Of a stretch of DNA of 64,000 nt, positions 28,231-37,397 are shown in pieces; the first letter of the stretch is position 1; each line of letters starts with the position of its first letter. The stretch is taken from assembly GCA_039586575.1 (NCBI GenBank), contig JBDHKD010000013.1, forward strand, positions 1 to 64,000, read 5' to 3'. The position numbers were made by a program, and so were the translations under genes. The notes below the pieces were generated by a model. That model was not told the DNA's origin. It was given only the letters and a program-made list of their open reading frames with translations, and ran no database searches. The DNA comes from G020344215 sp039586575 (lineage in GTDB: Bacteria; Gemmatimonadota; Gemmatimonadetes; Palauibacterales; KS3-K002).

Positions 28231-29457
28231 ATGTTCAGCGAGTTCATTCGCATGCAACGCTGGGGTGGGGGGCTCATGCTCCGGGGCGGCTTGACGTTGG
28301 TCAGCCTGCTCCTCTGGGCCGCGTCCCCGGCAGGGGCACAGGTGCGACCCGAGCTGGCCCAGAACCCGTTGGCCGGGTCTCAGGTCTTCGGCTCGAAGGG
28401 TTGCGTTAAGTGTCACTCGGTCAACGGTTTAGGAGGTACGTTGGCGCCGGATCTCGGCGCCTCCTCCCGCCGCCACTCGTTCTACGAGCTGGCGGCCACC
28501 ATGTGGAACCATATGCCGGAGATGGGCAAGAAGATGGACGAGCTGGGAATCGCCCGGCCGGCGATGGACGCGGAGGAAGCGGGCGATCTGATCGCCTTCC
28601 TGTTCACGCTCGACTACTTCGATCCGCCCGGCGACGTGGAGGTTGGAAAGAAGCTGTTCACCGAGAAGAAGTGCGTGGCCTGCCACCAGATCGGACTCTT
28701 TGGCGGTGTCAGCGGCCCCAGCCTCGATCACTTGAGCCAGTACGGCTCACCGATACTCGTCGCGGCCTCGATGTGGAATCACGGGCCCGCCATGGCAGAG
28801 GAGATGGAGGCCCGGGGACTCACGCGTCCGACCTTCTCCGGCTCGGAGTTGTCCGACCTGATTGCTTATCTGGAGTCGGTCGGCCCGAGACCGTTGCAGG
28901 GCCCGCTCTACGTGCTGCCGGGACGCGCTGCGGAGGGGCGTGTCGTCTTCGTCGAGCGGCAGTGCATCGAGTGCCACAGCGTGGGTGGCGTGGGTGGAAG
29001 GGTCGCACCGGATCTGGCAGAGCGCGAGATGCAGGTCGGGCTCACGGAGTTCGCGGCGGCGATGTGGAACAAGGAGCCCGCTATGATAGCGGCGATGGAG
29101 GCGCGTGATATCACTGTCCCGCAGCTGGGCGCCGGTGAGATGGCTGATCTGGTGGCCTACCTGTACTCGATACAATATTTCGCCGTGGCGGGCGATCCGT
29201 ATGAGGGCCGAACCCACTTGACGACCAAGCGCTGCTTGGAGTGTCACTCTTTTAGTGGCGTCGGCGGAAATGGTGGGAGCGACCTATCCCAGGTCAGCGA
29301 ACTGGATTCGCCGGCGGCTGTCATGTCACAGATGTGGAACCACTCTGCCCTAATGGAGGCTGGCACGGCGACGCGCGAGCGGGAGTGGCCGAGCCTGACG
29401 TCTGAGGAGATGGCAGATATCATCGCACTCTTTCAATCGATGCAATTGAACTTCTGA
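28231..29457 (+). CDS. Four-domain (tetra-monohaem) cytochrome c
   Basis: A 408-residue secreted protein made of four tandem class I cytochrome c domains. CxxCH motifs are at about 58, 148, 245 and 335. Each is followed by a conserved MWN block: MWNHMPEM, MWNHGPAM, MWNKEPAM and MWNHSALM. The signal peptide ends in SPAGAQ. It begins the gene run leading to Rieske and cytochrome b, so it may be the electron carrier of that complex, possibly feeding the aa3 oxidase, which lacks its own cytochrome c domain. ATG overlap (TGATG) with the next gene. Confidence 0.9.
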   Translation: MFSEFIRMQRWGGGLMLRGGLTLVSLLLWAASPAGAQVRPELAQNPLAGSQVFGSKGCVKCHSVNGLGGTLAPDLGASSRRHSFYELAATMWNHMPEMGKKMDELGIARPAMDAEEAGDLIAFLFTLDYFDPPGDVEVGKKLFTEKKCVACHQIGLFGGVSGPSLDHLSQYGSPILVAASMWNHGPAMAEEMEARGLTRPTFSGSELSDLIAYLESVGPRPLQGPLYVLPGRAAEGRVVFVERQCIECHSVGGVGGRVAPDLAEREMQVGLTEFAAAMWNKEPAMIAAMEARDITVPQLGAGEMADLVAYLYSIQYFAVAGDPYEGRTHLTTKRCLECHSFSGVGGNGGSDLSQVSELDSPAAVMSQMWNHSALMEAGTATREREWPSLTSEEMADIIALFQSMQLNF

Positions 29458-30716
29458 TGAACATGCGAGAAATGACCCCGCGTCTACTCGTGTTACTCGC
29501 CGGGCTGGCGTGGCCACTGGCCGGGCAGGCACAGGATACCCAGGACACCTGCATCGCATGCCACCGTGGGCTCAGCGATGAACGACTGGCGGGCCCTGCT
29601 CAGCAGCTTGCCGGCGATGTTCACTCGGCTAAGGGGTTCAGTTGCGTCATCTGTCACGGCGGCGATGCGGAGGAGTTCAGCATGGCGGCCATGGATCCGG
29701 CGCGCGGGTATCTGGGTGTTCCTTCGCGCGGGCAGATCAGCGGCCTCTGTGGTCGCTGCCATTCCGATGCCAACTTCATGAGGAGGTTCAACCCCTCGCT
29801 GCGTGTCGATCAGGTGGCGGAGTACTACACCTCGGTTCATGGTAGGCGGCTACGCGAAGACGGCGACACGCGTGTGGCGACGTGCGTCAGCTGCCATCCG
29901 GCGCACTCGATCAAGCCACGAGTGGAACCCAGCTCGAGCGTTAACCCGCTCAACGTCGCGGAGACGTGCTCGGGCTGCCACGCCGATTCGGAATACATGG
30001 CGCCCTATGGGATTCCCACCGACCAGCACGCCAAGTATCTGGAGAGCGTCCACTGGGAGAAAATGGCAGTAGAAGGCGACCTCTCGGCGCCCACCTGCAA
30101 CGACTGCCACGGTAACCATGGAGCCTCGCCGCCCGGGGTCGGCTGGGTGGGGAACGTGTGCGGCCAATGCCATACGGTGATGGCGGAGTTGTTCAACGCG
30201 AGCCCGCACTCGCGCGTATTCGCGATGCTCGGCAACCCCGGATGCGCGACGTGCCACCGGAACCACGAGATCAAAGCGGTGGGCGAGGAGCTCCTGGGTC
30301 TGGGCGAAGGTTCTGTTTGTGCCATGTGCCACGCAGAGGGTGACGCTGGCGGGATCGCAGCCTCGGGCATGCGGGCGCTGATCGATTCGCTCAACGCGCA
30401 GCTCGAGGCCGCCGACTCGATCCTGGCCAGGGCCGAGAATGCCGGGATGGAGGTCAGCGGGGCGCGCTTCGGGCTCGTTGAGGCGACGACCGCGCTGGTC
30501 AGCGCCCGGACCGCGGTACACGGCTTCTCGCTGGACGCGGTCAGCGAGGAGGTCGGTAGCGGACTCGAGGCCACCGCGGCGGCCTATGCGGACGGCATGC
30601 AGGCGTTGAGAGATCTGCAGTTCCGGCGATTGGGGCTGGCGGTTTCGGTGGCGATCATCCTGGCGCTGATCGCCGGGCTGGTGCTGAAGATTCGATCGCT
30701 CGAGGGGCGGGGTTAG
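29457..30716 (+). CDS. Nine-haem c-type cytochrome with C-terminal membrane anchor (copy 1)
   Basis: A 419-residue protein with a signal peptide ending GQAQ, nine CxxCH motifs (CIACH, CVICH, CGRCH, CVSCH, CSGCH, CNDCH, CGQCH, CATCH, CAMCH), a helical coiled stretch (about residues 300-385) and a C-terminal transmembrane helix ending in KIRSLEGRG. It is homologous along its length to the minus-strand gene at 37398. Position directly before Rieske and cytochrome b suggests it is the cytochrome c1-like partner of this quinol oxidoreductase. Confidence 0.9.
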   Translation: MNMREMTPRLLVLLAGLAWPLAGQAQDTQDTCIACHRGLSDERLAGPAQQLAGDVHSAKGFSCVICHGGDAEEFSMAAMDPARGYLGVPSRGQISGLCGRCHSDANFMRRFNPSLRVDQVAEYYTSVHGRRLREDGDTRVATCVSCHPAHSIKPRVEPSSSVNPLNVAETCSGCHADSEYMAPYGIPTDQHAKYLESVHWEKMAVEGDLSAPTCNDCHGNHGASPPGVGWVGNVCGQCHTVMAELFNASPHSRVFAMLGNPGCATCHRNHEIKAVGEELLGLGEGSVCAMCHAEGDAGGIAASGMRALIDSLNAQLEAADSILARAENAGMEVSGARFGLVEATTALVSARTAVHGFSLDAVSEEVGSGLEATAAAYADGMQALRDLQFRRLGLAVSVAIILALIAGLVLKIRSLEGRG

Positions 30717-30738
30717 GCGGATGTGGACAGGAGACGAC

Positions 30739-31206
30739 ATGGAGAAGAACACGAGGGCGAGTCGGGTGCGCACGAAAAGCAGCCGGCGGGGCTTCATTAC
30801 CTGGCTTCTGGGCACGAGCGTCGGCGGTCTGATTCTGGCCGTTCTGTATCCGGTGACGCGCTACCTGGTCCCGCCGGAGTCGGGCGAGTCGGCGGCGGCT
30901 ACGGTGACGCTGTCGATCACCTTGGATGACATTCCACCCAACTCGGCCCAGATCTTCAAGTTCGGCAGCAAGCCGGGGATCCTGGTGCGCACTCCGTCCG
31001 GTGAACTGCGGGCCTTTTCAGCCTTCTGCACGCATCTGTCGTGCATCGTCCAGTACCGGGGTGATCTCGGCCATATCTGGTGCGCCTGCCATAATGGTCA
31101 TTTCGACCTCAACGGTCGCAACATTCAGGGGCCGCCGCCGGCGCCGCTCGAGGCGTTCGTCGTCAACGTGCGCGGCGATCAGATCGTCGTCAGCAGGGAC
31201 GCCTGA
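30739..31206 (+). CDS. Rieske iron-sulfur protein
   Basis: A 155-residue protein with a twin-arginine start (SSRRGFITWLLG) that doubles as membrane anchor. The Rieske [2Fe-2S] site is complete: C97 and H99 in CTHLSC, C115 and H118 in CACHNGHFD, with C102 and C117 for the disulfide. The ATG at 30739 follows AGGAG by five bases and is preferred over 30721. Three bases separate it from cytochrome b. It would take one electron from quinol and pass it to the nine-haem partner. Confidence 0.93.
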   Translation: MEKNTRASRVRTKSSRRGFITWLLGTSVGGLILAVLYPVTRYLVPPESGESAAATVTLSITLDDIPPNSAQIFKFGSKPGILVRTPSGELRAFSAFCTHLSCIVQYRGDLGHIWCACHNGHFDLNGRNIQGPPPAPLEAFVVNVRGDQIVVSRDA

Positions 31207-31208
31207 GT

Positions 31209-32306
31209 ATGGGGAGATTCAGAGGGTGGAGCGGCCGACTGTGGGACTGGCTCGACGAGCGTCTGGACCTTGCGGCGTTGGGGCGTGTTGCCGAAAAGAA
31301 AGATGTGCCGGTCCACCGGCACACGCTTTGGTACTACTTGGGCGGGATGACCGTGTTCCTCTTCTTGATTCAGGTCGCCACCGGCATCCTGCTTCTCTTC
31401 TATTACCGTCCGAGTGCCGAGGATGCGTTCGAGTCGGTTCAGTTCTTGATGGCCGAGGTGGAGTTCGGCTGGCTGATCCGCTCGATACACGCGTGGTCGG
31501 CGAACTTGATGATCTTCACTGCCTTCCTGCACCTGTTCAGCGTATTGCTGCTGCGGGCGTACCGGAAGCCGCGCGAGATCACCTGGATATCCGGCGTTGC
31601 GCTGCTCGGCCTGGCGATGGGCTTCGGCTTCACGGGCTACCTGCTGCCGTGGAACGAGCTGGCGTACTTCGCGACTCGGGTAGGCACACAGATCATGGAG
31701 GCCGTGCCGCTGGTCGGCTCGTTCCTGGCAACCGTGCTACGGGGTGGGGACGATGTCACGGGCGCGACGCTGACGCGCTTCTACGCCATCCACGTGGCGG
31801 TGCTGCCGATGCTGACCACATTCCTTCTGGGCCTGCATCTCTTCATGGTTCAGAAGCACGGGATGAGCGTCCCGCCCGACGTGGAACGCCAGGGCGGCCC
31901 CAAAGGGGTCATGAAGTTCTTCCCCAACTTCTTGCTGCGCGACCTGGTCGGTTGGCTGACGGCGTTGGCGATTCTTGCGGCGCTCGCCGCCTACTTCCCG
32001 ACGGAGCTGGGTGAGAAGGCGGATCCGTTCGTGCCCGCGCCGGCGGGTATCAAGCCGGAGTGGTACTTCATGTTCATGTTCCAGACCTTGAAGTACTTGC
32101 CGGCTCACATCCTCTGGTTCGAGGGTGAGGCGGTCGGGATCCTCGGCTTCATGCTGGCCGGATTGATCTTGCTGGTCGTGCCGTTCATCGATCGCCGCTC
32201 GGCGCGTGGCGAACCCAACCGCTGGCTCTTCTGGGTCGTCATCGCCGCGATCGTCTACATCCTGGTGCTCACCTACCTCGGCTATACGGTCGACCCCACC
32301 GTCTAA
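31209..32306 (+). CDS. Cytochrome b of a bc-type complex (with PEW motif)
   Basis: A 365-residue cytochrome b with eight helices in one chain. Bis-His ligands for the two b haems are H94/H108 and H195/H210. The quinol-oxidising motif is intact as KPEWYF (PEW 283-285). At 365 residues it is close to a fused b6 plus subunit IV. Its TAA shares bases with the TAG of the convergent nrfD gene. With Rieske and the nine-haem protein it forms a bc-like quinol oxidoreductase. Confidence 0.93.
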   Translation: MGRFRGWSGRLWDWLDERLDLAALGRVAEKKDVPVHRHTLWYYLGGMTVFLFLIQVATGILLLFYYRPSAEDAFESVQFLMAEVEFGWLIRSIHAWSANLMIFTAFLHLFSVLLLRAYRKPREITWISGVALLGLAMGFGFTGYLLPWNELAYFATRVGTQIMEAVPLVGSFLATVLRGGDDVTGATLTRFYAIHVAVLPMLTTFLLGLHLFMVQKHGMSVPPDVERQGGPKGVMKFFPNFLLRDLVGWLTALAILAALAAYFPTELGEKADPFVPAPAGIKPEWYFMFMFQTLKYLPAHILWFEGEAVGILGFMLAGLILLVVPFIDRRSARGEPNRWLFWVVIAAIVYILVLTYLGYTVDPTV

Positions 32307-33532
32307 ACAGTACCGGGCGCCGGTAGGCTCTCAGCGGTCGCCGGCTCGTCAGCCGGCGGTAAGGACGCCTCGGCCTCCGGCCAGGGCGGCAGTATCTTGA
32401 CCAGGACCCACAAGATGACAAGCGGCAAGATCAGAAGCCCGATGGTCATGAGCAGCCCTTCGAAGCCCAAGAGCTCTAGCCTGTAGACCGTCAAGCCGCG
32501 CAGGCTCTTCGAGAAGAGCTGTCCGCCGATCACGACGTTCCAGCGGATGCTGAAGATGCCGATCTGCACGAGAATCGCGGAGCCGAGGTATATCAGCCGC
32601 CGCAACTCGTCTGGGGTTTTCAGGACGGGTTCCTTACTGAGCGCCGGCGAAGTCAGGCCCAAGAGCGTCAGAGGGATCAGGGCTCCCAGGAGGAGCTGCA
32701 GGACGATCAAGCTGATGAAAAGGCGGCTCTCGATGAGTTGGGTGAGAATACCGATCGATTCCTCGGACTCATAGAGTCGGTGGATGAAGTCGAGCATCTC
32801 CAGCGAGACGTCCACCACCATCGCGTAGAACAGAAAGGCCGCTAGCTTGTCCGCACACTTCATGTCCACAGGCTTCCAGCGGAGCATGTTCCCGATCATA
32901 TAAATGATCAGGACCAGCGCGATGCCGGAGACGATCGCAGAGAAGAGGAATACGACCGGCATGAGGACGCTGCTCCACCAAGGGTTGGCCTTCACCGACC
33001 CGAAGATGAAGCCTACGTAGCCGTGCAGCAGAAAAGCTGACGGGATGCCGATGATGGTGATCCAGCGGCCAGCCCGGTCGTCGAGGCGAAGCGACCGCGC
33101 CGAGAGATCAGTTGCCCCCAGCGTCAGAGCGTAGTGGACCCACCGCCTCCAACCTGTCTCTTGCCGGGCCCACAGGACCAGGTCCTTACGGTAGTCGAAC
33201 CAAATCTCGAGCAAGAGCACGACCATCAGATACCAGGCATAGACGAAGCCGAACATCGCCATCGCCGATTGGCGATTGGGCGTGAGAAAGATCTCATAGG
33301 AGCGCAACGGGTGACCGAGGTGGGCCAGCAGCGGTAGCGGGGCCACCAGTAAGAAGGCCAGCGCCGTCAGCAAGGCCAGTCGGTATGTCGGTTGCACCTC
33401 CTTGACGTTGAACACCCGTTCGAGCGAGGCAAGGATGAAGGCCCCCGCCACCAGACCCGTGACGTACGGGTAAACCACGATGAGGAGGCCCCAATAGAGC
33501 TCGAACTCGTTGGGGTAGATGTACCCTTGCAT
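32303..33532 (-). CDS. NrfD/PsrC-type quinone-interacting membrane subunit
   Basis: A 409-residue membrane protein with about ten helices of the NrfD family, which exchanges electrons with quinones in Nrf, Psr, Qrc, Hmc and alternative complex III. The start YWGLLIVVYPYVTGLVAGAF is typical. It follows the four-cluster ferredoxin, its usual partner, by three bases. The stop codon overlaps that of cytochrome b on the other strand. The family has no haem; the quinone site is in the membrane near the ferredoxin. Confidence 0.92.
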   Translation of the reverse strand: MQGYIYPNEFELYWGLLIVVYPYVTGLVAGAFILASLERVFNVKEVQPTYRLALLTALAFLLVAPLPLLAHLGHPLRSYEIFLTPNRQSAMAMFGFVYAWYLMVVLLLEIWFDYRKDLVLWARQETGWRRWVHYALTLGATDLSARSLRLDDRAGRWITIIGIPSAFLLHGYVGFIFGSVKANPWWSSVLMPVVFLFSAIVSGIALVLIIYMIGNMLRWKPVDMKCADKLAAFLFYAMVVDVSLEMLDFIHRLYESEESIGILTQLIESRLFISLIVLQLLLGALIPLTLLGLTSPALSKEPVLKTPDELRRLIYLGSAILVQIGIFSIRWNVVIGGQLFSKSLRGLTVYRLELLGFEGLLMTIGLLILPLVILWVLVKILPPWPEAEASLPPADEPATAESLPAPGTV

Positions 33533-33535
33533 CGG

Positions 33536-34369
33536 CTACCTCACCTCACCGTCGAGGTTGGCGTAATAGACCTTCGGCCTCGTGTTCAGGTGTGGCTTGA
33601 GGATCTGGATATCGTTGAAGCGCATGAAGCGCGCGAGAGGTGTGGCACGGTGTTCGACCTCGCCGAATATCCGCGCACTCGTCGGACACACCTCGACACA
33701 GGCTGGAACCAGTCCATCCACGAGCCGGTGGTAACAGAACGTGCACTTGGCGGCGACATGCTTCTCAGGATGGATCCAGCGGGCACCGTAGGGGCACGCT
33801 TGAATGCAGTAGCGGCAGCCGATGCAGTAATCATCATCTACAAGGACGACGCCGTCTTCCGTTGTGAATGTGGCACCGACCGGGCAGACCTGGACGCACG
33901 GAGCATTGGTGCAGTGGTTGCACAACTTCGGGACGAAGAAAGACCGACGTATCTCGCCATCGGCTTCCAGGGGCGGAAACCCGTTCAATCCACCGTTCGG
34001 GCTGTCTACCTCGACTGCGTCGGCGGCGTTGGGGCCGCCGGCTCGCATCACGTATCGCTCGACCCAGGTGTTGAAATGACGGGAATCGAGTGGCACATCG
34101 TTTTCAGTCTTGCATGCCGCCACACACTGCCCGCACCCGATGCACCTGCTGACATCGATGCCCATCCCGTAGAGGTGCTCGCTTGCGTCGTACCCACCGG
34201 CGGCCGAGTCCTGGGCTTCGAGGATGGGGACGCGGATCACTCCGAGCAGGACCGGCGCAGCCCAGCCGCAGGCTTTCAGGCACTCGCCTAGGAACTCGCG
34301 GCGGTCAACGTCATCGCCGCCACCGGCCGCGTGAGGAGCGAACGAGCGATCATGGTCCTGCGAACTCAT
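33536..34369 (-). CDS. Periplasmic four-cluster ferredoxin subunit (HmcB/NrfC/PsrB-like)
   Basis: A 277-residue protein with a twin-arginine signal (DRREFLGECLKACG) and four cysteine groups, each with the spacing for a [4Fe-4S] cluster. The first is CIGCGQCVAAC (from residue 76), the others begin CNHC, CIGC and CTFC and end in CP motifs. ATG 34369 overlaps the octahaem stop (ATGA) and has GGAG upstream; earlier in-frame ATGs lie inside that gene. It links NrfD to the periplasmic cytochromes. Confidence 0.93.
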   Translation of the reverse strand: MSSQDHDRSFAPHAAGGGDDVDRREFLGECLKACGWAAPVLLGVIRVPILEAQDSAAGGYDASEHLYGMGIDVSRCIGCGQCVAACKTENDVPLDSRHFNTWVERYVMRAGGPNAADAVEVDSPNGGLNGFPPLEADGEIRRSFFVPKLCNHCTNAPCVQVCPVGATFTTEDGVVLVDDDYCIGCRYCIQACPYGARWIHPEKHVAAKCTFCYHRLVDGLVPACVEVCPTSARIFGEVEHRATPLARFMRFNDIQILKPHLNTRPKVYYANLDGEVR

Positions 34370-35127
34370 GACGTCTCCGGATAGTGAGGATAGTGGCATT
34401 GCCAGCATACGTACCGTGTGTTGTGAGATCGGAGATCGATCCGAGGTACATTGGCTGGGCTCGACGCATCTTCACTATGGCACGATCCACAGAAGTTCCG
34501 GTCGAGCGGCTTACTGGGGCGCGACAGGCGCGGGCTTATCTTGTGCTCGTCCGGCGTGACGTGACACGTCACGCAAAGCAGAGTCGCGTGGTGGGAAACC
34601 GCCTTCTGCGAGGCGATCTGCCCGTGACACGCCGCACACGATCCCGGCATCACCGGGGGCTCGGGTTCGTGCGGGTCGTGGCAGCTCATACACGGCGTGA
34701 GTGGGTTATGCGTCACGGGATTGATCTGCGGGAAGCCGGTCGGGCGCGACGGGTCGTAGGCGTGGCAGCGCTGACAGAACTCACGCTCCCGCGGAATACT
34801 CGGCTTCGCCTCAACCGGATTGACCGCATGGGCCGCGCCTGGACCGTGACACGATTCGCACGCTAGCCCGCGATGGTTGCCGCCCAGTCGCCGCTCGAAG
34901 AGTTGGTTATGGCAGAGCGCACACTCCTGCTGGCCCGCGTACATCTTCTCCCGGGCGGTGATCGAGTCGACGGCGGCCGAGCGATAGTGTCCGATCTCGC
35001 CGAAAGTCTCGGGAACGAGGAGATAGCGAGCGGCGACGAGCGCGACGGCGGCGAGGATGAATACCACCGCAAGACGAGGTACCTGCTGGGGTACCTTGTG
35101 CTGCGGAAGCTTCGGCAAGTTGACCAT
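34366..35127 (-). CDS. Eight-haem c-type cytochrome, N-terminally anchored
   Basis: A 253-residue protein with one N-terminal helix (about residues 17-34) and eight CxxCH motifs: CALCH, CESCH, CQRCH, CMSCH, CAACH, CVTCH, CGSCH, CWQCH. It is immediately upstream of and overlapping the ferredoxin gene, so it is probably the cytochrome of the NrfD-ferredoxin module, as HmcA and QrcA are in theirs. ATG 35127 (MVNLPKLP) is preferred; the longer frame has no sensible N-terminus. Confidence 0.9.
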   Translation of the reverse strand: MVNLPKLPQHKVPQQVPRLAVVFILAAVALVAARYLLVPETFGEIGHYRSAAVDSITAREKMYAGQQECALCHNQLFERRLGGNHRGLACESCHGPGAAHAVNPVEAKPSIPREREFCQRCHAYDPSRPTGFPQINPVTHNPLTPCMSCHDPHEPEPPVMPGSCAACHGQIASQKAVSHHATLLCVTCHVTPDEHKISPRLSRPSKPLDRNFCGSCHSEDASSPANVPRIDLRSHNTRYVCWQCHYPHYPETS

Positions 35128-35373
35128 TGGCGTGTTTCCTCGGGCGCAAGAGGCTCCAGGGCGTTCTGGGTGGCAAGAAGGATGCCTGACTGGGGGTGAA
35201 AAGACCCCTGGGTCGGCGCTGCTCACCGCGGCGTCCGAGCCCGCGACGGCTCCCGTGTATGTGGCGGTTGCGCCCAGATCGTGGCAGGATGCCCCGCCTC
35301 GCGCGTTGAATCGCTATCGCTTTACGCGTCGCTGAGCGGAACTCGGACGACACCGGAGGCGCGCCGCTTGGCT

Positions 35374-37395
35374 CTACTCACCGCTCAGCGGCGGCATACT
35401 GTGGCAGAGGTGGCACTCTGCCGGCGCGTTGTGCTCGACCTTGTCGGCGTGGCATACGGTGCAGACCTGCCGGGTCCACTCGGTAACCCCGGCGACCTTG
35501 TCGCCGTGACAGATCGTACAGCCGCTGTGGGCTACGGGTGGATGAATCCCCTTGACGTCACCCTTGTGGCAGTCGAGGCACGCGTTCTTGGGCTGATGGT
35601 GAAACGCGTGGCAGTTGTCACAGCTGAGTCCCTGGATGCTCATCGATGGCGCCGTGTGACACACAGAGCAGGCGAGTCCACGGCCGCGGTGGACCTCATG
35701 TGAGAAGTCGCCGGCTTGGGTGGCGATCTTACCTGTGGGCGTTCCGCCGGGGCCTCCGTGACAGCGCAGGCAATCGATCGGCTCGCTGGCGCTGTGGTGG
35801 CAGGCGTCGCAGCTCGCGCCATCGGTGAGAGTGATTCCCCCATGCTCAGCCAGTGTCGTGTGGCAGGCGGTGCAGGCCAGGGCCGCTCGTTGCACATGGG
35901 GCGCGTGGTCGAAGCGCAAACCGGCAAAGCGGCCGGCTTGTTCCCCGATCTCGAGGTGGCAGCTCAGGCAGACCGTTTCGCTCAGCGGCGGCCCGAGCCC
36001 GAGGTCGGGCACGGAATAGGGAAGCGGGCCGGTTTGCACGGCTTGCTCGACCAACGTGAGTGATGCGCGGAGCAGCTGGTCGGCGAAGGCGATGTTGTGG
36101 GCTCCTTTCCCGCGCTCCACCAGGCTCAGGTTCTCCTCGGCCAGCCTGAGCAAGCTGTCGACAGCAGCGCGTGTACTGAGTGGAGTGCCGCGCAGCGTGC
36201 TGCGGGCGGCGCTGACGACCGTTGCGACCTCTGTCTGTCGTCGCTCCATTTCTCGCTGCCACGACGGGAGGATGTTCGCGTAGCGAATGCCGTGGCAGGA
36301 AAGACATGTAGCCTCGCCAACTTGACTGACATTGGGGTGGCCGTCGACGTCTGGCGGGAGGGCATGGCAACTCTTGCAGGAGACACGGGAGAGGTACATC
36401 GAGCTCGGCATGTTGTTCGTACCGTGCCCGCCGAACCCCGCGTACATCTGTCTCTGCTCGTCATGAGCACTTTGGTGACACGACTGGCAGTCGAAGTCGA
36501 AGGTTTCGGCGAGCGAGACCACGCGATGCAGTATGGGCGTGTGGCACTGTGTGCATTCCACGTTATGCTCGGCGATGTGAACACGGTGCACCAAAGTCGC
36601 GTTCTCGAACTCGAGGATACGGGCGGGCTCGTTGTGACAGTTGAAGCAGCGGCGCTGACCTGCCTCGCCGGTGCCGGAGGTGACCTTATCGTGGCAGCCT
36701 GCACACGACTGCAAGTCTTGCACGTACTGGGGGTGGTCCACGACGAAGCCAGAAAGTGAGCGCAGGCGCGGCGGTGAGGCGTGGCATCCTACGCACCCGG
36801 CGACGGGCTGGTCAGCGGGCCGATCTTTGAAATGGCAGAGGTAACACGTCACGGCGGTGACCCTGAGGTGGGCGGAGCCCATCTCCATGCCCTGGAGGGT
36901 GAGCGGTGATCCCTGTACGATCTGCGAGTGACAGCTTGTACAGCGAAGCCGCTTGCCGCGCCGCAGCTCGCCCAAGTGATGGCTGTGGTCGAAGCGGACC
37001 CCTTCGTATGTGACCTCGCCCTCGAGTTCGCGCTCGGTGTGGCAACCGGAGCGCAAACAGGCTGCGTCTTCGATTTCGGCCCACGGCTTCATCCCGTAAG
37101 CGCCGGTAACATACTTGACCACCTGGTTGGCCGCCTGGATCTTGCCCATCGCCTCGGCCTTGATACCAGGAGCGTAATGACACTGAATGCACTTGACGGT
37201 GTTGTGGGACGAGCTTGCCCAGGAATCGTAGTAGGGCTTCATGATGTGGCAGTTGTCACAGAAGCTCGGCTGAGCGCTGTACTCGATGAAGCCAACAGTC
37301 GCAATCGCCATCAGGATAACAGCCAGGATCCCGATCTGTATCGTGATCTTTAGAGGGCGCGAGAAGCGACTCAAGGAGGGCAACAGCCGCGGCAT
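35374..37395 (-). CDS. NapC-like giant multihaem cytochrome (21 CxxCH plus one CX4CH)
   Basis: A 673-residue protein. One N-terminal helix (16-38) and FCDNCHIMKPYYDSW then KCIQCHYAP are the NapC/NirT/NrfH start, which takes electrons from quinol. After two canonical motifs comes a CX4CH (C113-H119, CLRSGCH), as in some cytochromes c3, then nineteen more CxxCH to the C-terminus. A haem-free helical linker (about residues 355-455) divides it into two haem domains of 12 (counting CX4CH) and 10. I know no single family with this arrangement; it recalls the 16-haem HmcA only in style. Confidence 0.9.
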   Translation of the reverse strand: MPRLLPSLSRFSRPLKITIQIGILAVILMAIATVGFIEYSAQPSFCDNCHIMKPYYDSWASSSHNTVKCIQCHYAPGIKAEAMGKIQAANQVVKYVTGAYGMKPWAEIEDAACLRSGCHTERELEGEVTYEGVRFDHSHHLGELRRGKRLRCTSCHSQIVQGSPLTLQGMEMGSAHLRVTAVTCYLCHFKDRPADQPVAGCVGCHASPPRLRSLSGFVVDHPQYVQDLQSCAGCHDKVTSGTGEAGQRRCFNCHNEPARILEFENATLVHRVHIAEHNVECTQCHTPILHRVVSLAETFDFDCQSCHQSAHDEQRQMYAGFGGHGTNNMPSSMYLSRVSCKSCHALPPDVDGHPNVSQVGEATCLSCHGIRYANILPSWQREMERRQTEVATVVSAARSTLRGTPLSTRAAVDSLLRLAEENLSLVERGKGAHNIAFADQLLRASLTLVEQAVQTGPLPYSVPDLGLGPPLSETVCLSCHLEIGEQAGRFAGLRFDHAPHVQRAALACTACHTTLAEHGGITLTDGASCDACHHSASEPIDCLRCHGGPGGTPTGKIATQAGDFSHEVHRGRGLACSVCHTAPSMSIQGLSCDNCHAFHHQPKNACLDCHKGDVKGIHPPVAHSGCTICHGDKVAGVTEWTRQVCTVCHADKVEHNAPAECHLCHSMPPLSGE

Positions 37396-37397
37396 GC

